DNA of 64,000 bases from Pacificoceanicola onchidii (GTDB lineage Bacteria; Pseudomonadota; Alphaproteobacteria; Rhodobacterales; Rhodobacteraceae): positions 135,306 to 199,305 of the forward strand of contig NZ_SRXY01000002.1 of NCBI RefSeq assembly GCF_004804335.1. The letters run 5' to 3'. The position numbers and the translations under genes are program-made. The notes below the pieces were generated by a model, which had not been told where the DNA came from, ran no database searches, and saw only the letters and a list, made by a program, of their open reading frames with translations. Below are positions 58,148 to 64,000 of this stretch, piece after piece (positions within the stretch are counted from its first letter, which is position 1; every line of letters begins with the position of its first letter).

Positions 58148-58803
58148 CCACTGAAACACTGACCATCGGCGACCCGTTCTTCGCCGTCCGCATCCTAACG
58201 GACGAAAACCGTCACGCCATCACCGGCAAGACCATCGTTCTGAACCTTGCCGAGATGCCCCTGCAAGTGCGCGAACAGTCCTTGGGCGCGCTGCAATCGG
58301 TGATCCTGAAGGACACTGAGATTCGTGGCGTTCGTCATGCCGTTCTGATCGAGGGTTTTGCCGATCATGCCGACGAAGCCGTGCTTTTGGCACAAATCCG
58401 CGACACCTGGCCCTCGGCCTTTGAGGTGCGTGGGGAGGAGCGGTTGCGCGGGGTCGAACACTACATGTCCCCCAAGGTCTGGGTCGGGCAGTTCGGTTTT
58501 ACTCTCTATCACTCCGCCTCGGTGCCGCTGAACGTCGGGCTGCACCGCGACCACGCTTTTTGCCCGGTGCCGGGGTTTCGCGAGGTGCACACCCAGATCG
58601 TCGGTTTCGGGAAGATGCAGCAATGCCGTGAAAGAAACGTCGACACGCTCTACCTCGAAGAGCCGATGGCGCCCGGCACGACCCACCGCCCAATGTATGA
58701 CGCCGAGGGCAACTTTCCCTGGCACCAATTTGAAACCATTACCCCCTCGGTCTTTATGGCTGTTGAAATGTTGCCCGAAGGGGCAACTCCGCCGGAGGTT
58801 TGA
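58144..58803 (+). CDS. Cupin-like protein of unknown function
   Basis: A 219-residue soluble protein I cannot assign to a named family. The C-terminal half has a possible cupin metal site: HRDHAFCPVPGFREVHTQIVGFG, then M-x-PG-TTH and PWHQFETITPSVFM, giving H-x-D, E-x-H and later His residues in beta-rich surroundings. The N-terminal half (1-110) may be a second barrel. It overlaps the Gfo gene by four bases and precedes another by three, so it is an integral part of the operon. An isomerase or dehydratase role on a sugar acid is plausible. Confidence 0.7.
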   Translation: MTTETLTIGDPFFAVRILTDENRHAITGKTIVLNLAEMPLQVREQSLGALQSVILKDTEIRGVRHAVLIEGFADHADEAVLLAQIRDTWPSAFEVRGEERLRGVEHYMSPKVWVGQFGFTLYHSASVPLNVGLHRDHAFCPVPGFREVHTQIVGFGKMQQCRERNVDTLYLEEPMAPGTTHRPMYDAEGNFPWHQFETITPSVFMAVEMLPEGATPPEV

Positions 58804-58806
58804 CAC

Positions 58807-59985
58807 ATGCTATTGCCCGAAAAACTTGATTTCGAAGGCCCTTTTCCCCGCCTCGCTCGCCGGTTGCGGCTGGGCGTGGTCGGCGGTGGGCGCATCTCGG
58901 GGATGCAGGCCACCGCTGCGCGGATGACCGACCGGTGGGAGGTGGTCGCGGGCGCGTTCTCCTCTGATCCGGCCCGGGCCAAGGCTTCCGCGCCGGAATG
59001 GTATCTGCCAGAGGATCGCTGTTACGCGTCGTTCGCCCAGATGGCTGCCGCTGAGGCCGCGCGTGAAGACGGGGTCGATGCGGTGATGATCACCACGCCG
59101 AACCACCTGCATTTCGACTGCGCCAAAGCTTTCCTTGAGGCCGGGATTGACGTCTTGTGCGACAAACCTCTGACCAATGAGGTGGCCGAAGCCGAGGCGC
59201 TCGTCGCACTGACACATGAAACCGGCTGCGTTTTCGGCGTCTCTTATGTCATGTCCTGCTTTCCGATGATCCGGCAGGCACGTGAGATCGTGGCTGGCGG
59301 TGGCATTGGCAAGATCAACCAGATCCATGTGGAATTCATGCAGGACTGGATGACACCCGAGGAAGTGGCCGACGCGCCCCACGTGAAATGGCGGCTTGAT
59401 CCGGCGAAGTCCGGCAAAACCAGTTGCGTCGGCGACATCGGCACCCACGCCGCGCATCTGGCAAGCTTTGTCAGCCACTTGGACCTGACAGAGCTTCGCG
59501 CCGAGTTCCATGTTTGTGGCGCGCCGAAGCCTCTGGAGGATACGGTCTTCGCCTGGACGCGCCACGGCGATGTACCGGGTACGCTGATGGCGACACGGCT
59601 CGCCCCCGGCAATCGCGGTGGCCTGAGGTTGCGCATCTACGGCTCCGAAGGCGGGCTGGAGTGGGATCTGGAGGACTGCGACCGTTTGAAGTTCAATCGT
59701 TTCGGGGAACCGGACCGTGTGATCAGCCGTGGCCATGGGCATGGGGTCTCGCTTGCCACCGAAAGGCTTGTCCGCACCGCTCGGGGTTTCCCCGAAGGCA
59801 TCATCGAGGCGTGGGGCAATCTTTACACCGAATTCGCAATGGCGGTCGCAGCGCGCAAGGATGGGCGAGAATTACCGGACGGGTGGCTTGGGATGCCGCG
59901 TGTGACCGATGGGGCTGAAGGCGTCCGTTTCATAGATGCATGTGTCCGTTCCAATAGCAGAAGCGCTTCCTGGGTATCTCTCTGA
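58807..59985 (+). CDS. Gfo/Idh/MocA-family oxidoreductase
   Basis: A 392-residue enzyme: LRLGVVGGGRISGMQATAARM cofactor motif, DVLCDKPLTNEVAEAEAL in which the usual EKP is DKP with the lysine kept, and SCVGDIGTHAAHLASFV with Asp and His for catalysis. The pattern is close to the IolW/scyllo-inositol dehydrogenase-like group. With the two others in this operon it suggests several oxidoreductions of a polyol or cyclitol. It is last before the 389-base gap holding a transporter remnant. Confidence 0.9.
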   Translation: MLLPEKLDFEGPFPRLARRLRLGVVGGGRISGMQATAARMTDRWEVVAGAFSSDPARAKASAPEWYLPEDRCYASFAQMAAAEAAREDGVDAVMITTPNHLHFDCAKAFLEAGIDVLCDKPLTNEVAEAEALVALTHETGCVFGVSYVMSCFPMIRQAREIVAGGGIGKINQIHVEFMQDWMTPEEVADAPHVKWRLDPAKSGKTSCVGDIGTHAAHLASFVSHLDLTELRAEFHVCGAPKPLEDTVFAWTRHGDVPGTLMATRLAPGNRGGLRLRIYGSEGGLEWDLEDCDRLKFNRFGEPDRVISRGHGHGVSLATERLVRTARGFPEGIIEAWGNLYTEFAMAVAARKDGRELPDGWLGMPRVTDGAEGVRFIDACVRSNSRSASWVSL

Positions 59986-59988
59986 ATA

Positions 59989-60151
59989 TCAAAGCACGTA
60001 GCGCAATGCGCCCATCGTGAAGAGCGACAGAACTGTCATGCGGAACATGGCGGTCGATGCGGTTTCGGCATCTCCATTTTTGCTGCGCCAGCCGTGGATA
60101 GATCGACGTTGCCGGTGCGGCCGCCATGATGATCGCCACACTTGACGACGT
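59989..60151 (-). pseudogene. Frameshifted C-terminal remnant of a membrane transporter (AEC-like)
   Basis: Read on the minus strand, one frame gives SSSVAIIMAAAPATSIYPRLAQQ and the next gives GDAETASTAMFRMTVLSLFTM followed by a few residues and a stop at 59989. Joined, these look like the last two helices of an auxin-efflux-carrier (AEC) family transporter, whose C-terminus typically reads PxA...LAxx-GGDxExA. The frames join across a run of five A residues near 60079; four would restore the frame. Most of the gene (N-terminal 250 residues) is missing. Family assignment rests on a short stretch and is tentative. Confidence 0.45.
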
Positions 60152-60317
60152 ACGAATGTCGATGGTGCGGGTGCGAGTCAGGCATAACCTACTGAAAAAT
60201 GTATATTTTCGCGCTCGCAGCGAGGGACACATGATCCTCGGAACTCCATTCACAAATGGATGCGGCTCGTTTTGGGATCAGAAACTCTCTGCGATTTCTA
60301 AAATTGATGATTTACAA

Positions 60318-60330
60318 AATATCTGATATT
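60318..60330. promoter_or_regulatory. Second GntR operator, copy C
   Basis: AATATCTGATATT, identical to copy A, 44 bases upstream of the TIM-barrel gene start. Confidence 0.75.
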
Positions 60331-60374
60331 TTTTATTACGTAGGAAAAAGTGACTCGGACCGGGGAGGCCGCTC

Positions 60375-61253
60375 ATGTCAATTGCAGAAAACCGCGACGT
60401 CGAAGAACCCCTGTACTCTCTGGCACATCTGACGCTGATAAACTGCACCCCGGCGGAACTGGTCTACGTCGCGGCGCGCGCAGGCTATGATGCCGTGAGC
60501 CCGCGTTTCATCACCATGAACGTGCCCGGCGAATTCACCCATTCGCCGCTGGACAAGGCTCAGGCGCAGGCGACGAAAACAGCCCTTGAGACGACCGGGA
60601 TTCAGGTTCTCGATATCGAGCTGGCCAGGATCACCGAGGATTGCGATCCTCGTGATTTTGAAGCGGCGCTGGAACTTGGTGGCGAATTGGGCGCACGCCA
60701 CATGATCATGTCCGCTTGGACGACGCGGCGGGACGATCGGAATTTCCTCTTGGATGTCTATGCCGAGACCTGCGATCTGGCCTCGCCATATGGCTTGAGC
60801 ATTGATCTCGAGTTTCCCTCTTTCTCGCGCCTCAGAACGCTGGACGAGGTGCTCGATATCGTGCGTGCCGCTGACCGGCCCAATGGCGGTATTCTGGTGG
60901 ACACGCTTTATCTGCACCTCAGCCGTGTCGATCTTGGCGAACTCCTGCACGTGCCCCCCGAGTGGCTGCATTTCCTGCATATCTCGGACTGCCTGCCCGG
61001 CATTGCCGACACCCGCGAAGGCATGATCCAGCTCGCCCGCGATGCGCGCCTTTACCCTGGCGAAGGGTGGATCGATTTTGAGGGAATTATCGAGCGCTGC
61101 CCGCCGATGAACTACTCCATTGAACTGCCGAACCAAAGCCGCGTGGCCGAGCTTGGATACGAAGAGCACGCCCGCCGCTGCCTGACACACGCCAAGAAGA
61201 CCTTTGGCGCCGCCCGGTCCAAACGCCGCGCGCCCGAAGCGATCGCGGCTTGA
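60375..61253 (+). CDS. Sugar phosphate isomerase/epimerase-type TIM-barrel protein
   Basis: A 292-residue xylose-isomerase-like TIM barrel: LTLINCTPAELVYVAARAGYDAVSPRF at the start, GIQVLDIELARI, GARHMIMSAWT, LSIDLEFPSFS, GGILVDTLYLHL, WLHFLHISDC and GWIDFEGIIE. The metal ligands are the E of DLEF, D of VDTLY and the H/D of HISD, with a final E in YSIELPNQS. Family members are isomerases, epimerases or dehydratases such as IolE and IolI. GGGGAGGCCGCTC precedes the ATG. It starts the second transcription unit. Confidence 0.87.
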   Translation: MSIAENRDVEEPLYSLAHLTLINCTPAELVYVAARAGYDAVSPRFITMNVPGEFTHSPLDKAQAQATKTALETTGIQVLDIELARITEDCDPRDFEAALELGGELGARHMIMSAWTTRRDDRNFLLDVYAETCDLASPYGLSIDLEFPSFSRLRTLDEVLDIVRAADRPNGGILVDTLYLHLSRVDLGELLHVPPEWLHFLHISDCLPGIADTREGMIQLARDARLYPGEGWIDFEGIIERCPPMNYSIELPNQSRVAELGYEEHARRCLTHAKKTFGAARSKRRAPEAIAA

Positions 61254-61286
61254 TCCTGATTTTTTGAACCCGAGAGGAAGCCTTGA

Positions 61287-62696
61287 ATGGCACGTGAGTT
61301 GACAGAAGACGAAAAGACCCTTGCGCATGAAATGCTGGCGCGCGCCCGTGCCGCACAGTCCCAGATCGAAGACTGGAGCCAGGAGCAGCTTGACCGGCTC
61401 AGCCAGGCGATTGCCTGGTATGCGGGCAACGAGAAGACGTTTACGCGGTTGGCCGAACAGGGCGTTGACGAAAGCGGCATTGGCGATCGTGTGGGCCGCC
61501 CGGCAAAGCGGTTCAAAATTCAGATGGTCTTGCGCGATGTCTTGCGGACGCCGTCCACTGGCATCGTCGAAGTGGACGAAGCGAAGGGCCTGGTGAAATA
61601 CGCCAAGCCAGTGGGTGTCATCGCTTCGCTGATCCCGATGACCAACCCGGCGATGACACCACCTGTGACCGGGGTGTCTTCGGCAAATGCGCGCAACGCG
61701 GCGATTTTTTCACCACATCCGCGCACCGCACAGACCACATGGGAGATGACCGAGGTCATGCGCGCGGCCTGCCGCGCGGTGGGTGCGCCGGAAGACCTGT
61801 TTCAATGTGTGCGCACGCCGTCCATTCCGCTGACGCAATATCTGATGACGATCTGCGACCTGACTTTGGCCACAGGCGGCAAACCAATGGTACAGGCCGC
61901 CTATTCCAGCGGCAAACCCGCTTATGGCGTGGGCGCGGGCAATTCGTCGATCGTCATTGACGAGACCGCGGATATCGAGATTGCCGCACAGAACACGCGT
62001 ATCTCCAAAACATCTGACTTCGGCTCGGGCTGTTCGGCGGATGGAAACATCATCATCCAGCAATCGATTTACGATCAGATGGTTGCAGCACTGGAAGCCG
62101 AAGGCGGTTACCTGTGCAGCACCGAGGAAAAGGCCATGCTGGAGGCGGCGATGTGGGATGAGAAAGGCAACCGAACCTTCCCGACAATTGCTTGCAAACC
62201 GCAACAAACGGCCGAAGTCGCAGGGTTCTCCATCCCCGATGATCGTAAGTTCCTGATGGTCGAAAATCAGGACCAGATCGGGCCCGAGCACAAGTTCAGC
62301 AAGGAGAAGCTGACGACGCTTATGGCGCTGTACCATTTCAAGACCTTCGATGACGCGCTGGAAACCGTGCGCCGGATCTACAACACCGGCGGCAAAGGCC
62401 ACTCTTGCGGCATATACAGCCACAACGACGAAAACATTGACCGTCTGGCCCGCCTTGCCCCGGTCAGCCGCATGATGGTGCGCCAACCTCAATCAAAGGC
62501 CAACGCGGGCGCGTGGACCAACGGGATGCCAATGACCTCAAGCCTCGGATGCGGCGTTTGGGGCGGAAACATCACCAACGAGAACGTCACCATGAAACAC
62601 ATGATGAACTACACTTGGGTCGCACGTCCCATTCCCGAAGATCGCCCCTCGGAAGAAGAGCTGTTCGGTGAGTTTTACGGTCAGGAGGTCGCGTGA
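61287..62696 (+). CDS. CoA-acylating aldehyde dehydrogenase
   Basis: A 469-residue member of the acylating branch of the aldehyde dehydrogenase superfamily (EutE/PduP/AdhE/SauS). The catalytic cysteine is C249 in SDFGSGCSADGNIIIQ. Branch features are GVIASLIPMTNPAMTPP, GKPAYGVGAGNSSIVID and KGHSCGIYSHND. The pattern is near sulfoacetaldehyde dehydrogenase SauS. It converts an aldehyde, NAD(P)+ and CoA to acyl-CoA. GAGAGGAAG precedes the ATG. The stop overlaps the next start by one base, so the ThDP enzyme probably supplies the aldehyde. Confidence 0.9.
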   Translation: MARELTEDEKTLAHEMLARARAAQSQIEDWSQEQLDRLSQAIAWYAGNEKTFTRLAEQGVDESGIGDRVGRPAKRFKIQMVLRDVLRTPSTGIVEVDEAKGLVKYAKPVGVIASLIPMTNPAMTPPVTGVSSANARNAAIFSPHPRTAQTTWEMTEVMRAACRAVGAPEDLFQCVRTPSIPLTQYLMTICDLTLATGGKPMVQAAYSSGKPAYGVGAGNSSIVIDETADIEIAAQNTRISKTSDFGSGCSADGNIIIQQSIYDQMVAALEAEGGYLCSTEEKAMLEAAMWDEKGNRTFPTIACKPQQTAEVAGFSIPDDRKFLMVENQDQIGPEHKFSKEKLTTLMALYHFKTFDDALETVRRIYNTGGKGHSCGIYSHNDENIDRLARLAPVSRMMVRQPQSKANAGAWTNGMPMTSSLGCGVWGGNITNENVTMKHMMNYTWVARPIPEDRPSEEELFGEFYGQEVA

Positions 62697-64000
62697 TGGA
62701 CGGCAGCAAAGTGGACGGCAAGACCGTCGCGGAACACATCGTCGACGTCCTTGAGCGGCGCGACGTGAAGCACGTCTTCGGTCTTTGCGGCCATACGAAC
62801 ATCGCGGTGCTGGCGGCACTGGCCGAAAGTCCGATCGACTTTGTCACGGTGCGCCATGAACAGATCGCCAGTCATGCGGCGGATGCCTATGCTCGCGTGC
62901 AGGGCCGGGCCTCAGTCGTGCTGTCGCACCTTTCTCCCGGTCTTACAAACTGCGCCACTGGTGTCGCCAACGCGGCGCTGGACTGCATTCCGATGGTCGT
63001 AATCGCGGGCGATATCCCGACGCACTACTACGGCAAACACCCGCACCAGGAAGTCAATCTGCATGCTGATGCCGCGCAGTGGGAGATTTACCGCCCCTTC
63101 GTAAAACGCGCCTGGCGCGTCGACCGGGCCGATCTGATGGCTGAGATTCTGGAAAAGGCATTCCACCTGGCCGAAAGCGGTCAGCCGGGCCCAGTTCTGG
63201 TGAATGTCCCGATGGACATCTTCAGCGAAGTGATCCCGTCTGACACGTTCGATCGTGTGGCGCTGAATACGCGTGCGCTGAAGAAGCCGTCCATGGACGA
63301 CGAGACCGCGCGTGAGATCGTGAAAGCACTCGCCAATGCCGAGAACCCCGTCGCCTATGTCGGCGGCGGTATCCTTTTGGCACAGGCCAGCGAAGAATTG
63401 CGGGAATTTGTCGAGCATATGGGACTGCCCGTCGCACACAGTTTGATGGGCAAGGGCGCGTTGCGCGATGACCACCCTCTCGTCATGGGAATGACGGGGT
63501 TCTGGGGGACCTCTCTTGTCAACCAGACCTGCCTGAATGCGGATTACGTCTTTGCAGTTGGCACCCGCTTCAAGGAGGCTGACTGTTCGAGCTGGTATCC
63601 CGGTTACACGTTCAACATCGGGGCGGATGGTGACATTACCAAGGTCATCCATATCGACATAGAACCGCAGGAAATCGGTCGAAATTACCCGACCGAGATT
63701 GGTGTCGTGGCCGACGCGAAAGCGGCACTGCGCGTCCTGCTCCGTGTGGCAACACAGATGTATCCGGACGGTTTTGCCCGGTCCGAAAAGAAGGCCGAGA
63801 TTGCCGAGTTCCGGACAGCCTTCAAGGCATCAAACGAAGAGATGCAAACCTCGAGCGCTTTCCCGATGATGCCTGAACGCATTCTGGCAGACACCCGCAA
63901 GGCGCTACCTGAAGACGCGATCATCACAACGGACGTTGGCTGGAACAAGAATGGCGTCGGCCAGCAATTCGACATCCTGACACCCGGCTCCATCCTTACA
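62696..64000 (+). CDS. Thiamine-diphosphate-dependent enzyme, 3'-truncated by window
   Basis: The first 435 residues of a ThDP enzyme of the acetolactate synthase/benzoylformate decarboxylase family, open at the right edge. The activating glutamate is E55 in TVRHEQIASHAADAYAR; the central domain runs from about 190 and the ThDP-binding domain has started (ITTDVGWNKNGVGQQF). It lacks the FAD-domain insert pattern of true acetolactate synthase. It would decarboxylate or ligate a 2-oxo acid. Adjacent acylating aldehyde dehydrogenase suggests a 2-oxo acid decarboxylase yielding an aldehyde. The specific substrate is undetermined. Confidence 0.9.
   Translation, partial: MDGSKVDGKTVAEHIVDVLERRDVKHVFGLCGHTNIAVLAALAESPIDFVTVRHEQIASHAADAYARVQGRASVVLSHLSPGLTNCATGVANAALDCIPMVVIAGDIPTHYYGKHPHQEVNLHADAAQWEIYRPFVKRAWRVDRADLMAEILEKAFHLAESGQPGPVLVNVPMDIFSEVIPSDTFDRVALNTRALKKPSMDDETAREIVKALANAENPVAYVGGGILLAQASEELREFVEHMGLPVAHSLMGKGALRDDHPLVMGMTGFWGTSLVNQTCLNADYVFAVGTRFKEADCSSWYPGYTFNIGADGDITKVIHIDIEPQEIGRNYPTEIGVVADAKAALRVLLRVATQMYPDGFARSEKKAEIAEFRTAFKASNEEMQTSSAFPMMPERILADTRKALPEDAIITTDVGWNKNGVGQQFDILTPGSILT

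Larger units (their letters stand above)
59986..60374. other. Gap inside the second catabolic operon
   Basis: 389 bases between the third Gfo gene and the TIM-barrel gene. The left part holds the transporter remnant at 59989-60151. The right part (60180-60360) is AT-rich and carries the operator at 60318 and presumably a new promoter. So the genes from 60375 onward form a separate transcription unit of the same regulon. Confidence 0.6.

Noticed and set aside
59930-60253. 107-codon minus-strand gene
   Set aside because: Only a middle segment resembles a transporter and the rest does not; the continuation is in another frame, so it is treated as a remnant and not a gene.
62696-64000. Sulfoacetaldehyde acetyltransferase (Xsc) or glyoxylate carboligase
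   Set aside because: The N-terminal region lacks the characteristic Xsc and Gcl opening motifs; only a general ThDP decarboxylase/synthase call is supported.

Overview
The window looks like chromosomal DNA of a marine, Roseobacter-type member of the Rhodobacteraceae (Alphaproteobacteria). The evidence is high GC with strong GC-third-position bias, two complete TRAP transporters, a VPLPA-type C-terminal sorting signal, an FNR-type box, the carboxynorspermidine pair typical of this order, and many copies of intergenic palindromes of the kind common in roseobacters. No phage, plasmid, CRISPR or transposase gene is visible. The taxon is an inference from gene content; no rRNA is present.

1-8.8 kb, mixed and partly exported functions: the 3' part of an FAD monooxygenase, a CBS-pair protein, a VPLPA-CTERM protein, a large two-LamG plus PIG-L deacetylase protein, a P-loop kinase and a periplasmic binding protein. 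These are followed by a translationally coupled pair on the minus strand: a pepsin-type (family A1) aspartic protease with both catalytic Asp motifs, and an avidin-like protein. Neither has a visible signal peptide. This pair is the most unusual content of the window.

8.9-15 kb, signalling and housekeeping: a histidine kinase, a receiver protein and a receiver-adenylyl cyclase fusion form one operon. Then come a SLAC1/TehA channel behind an FNR-type box, a small unknown gene and ychF.

15.1-42 kb, one large sugar-acid catabolic region under a GntR/FCD repressor. It holds a TRAP transporter with oversized membrane subunits and four kinds of dehydratase or hydrolase (enolase superfamily, UxaA, IlvD/Edd, two FAH-family proteins). 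It also has several dehydrogenases (three SDR, two HIBADH-type, one Gfo/Idh/MocA, a GlcD-like flavoprotein, DenD), a KDG-type kinase, an RraA-type protein and two phytanoyl-CoA-type dioxygenases. The palindrome TGGTATACCA occurs four times at three separate promoters and ties the region into one regulon.

42.5-48.4 kb, conserved core genes: HNH endonuclease, nspC and carboxynorspermidine dehydrogenase, DEAD-box helicase, tRNA-Thr(UGU). Downstream of the tRNA lies about 0.94 kb without a convincing gene, a possible boundary.

49.4-64 kb, a second catabolic operon under its own GntR/FCD regulator, with operator AATATCTGATATT present three times. It encodes TRAP DctPQM, a dehydroshikimate dehydratase/HPPD-like fusion, a citrate-synthase-like lyase, three Gfo/Idh/MocA proteins, a cupin-like unknown, a TIM-barrel isomerase, a CoA-acylating aldehyde dehydrogenase and a ThDP enzyme cut by the window edge. 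No described pathway known to me has this set. A one-base-frameshifted transporter remnant lies inside it.
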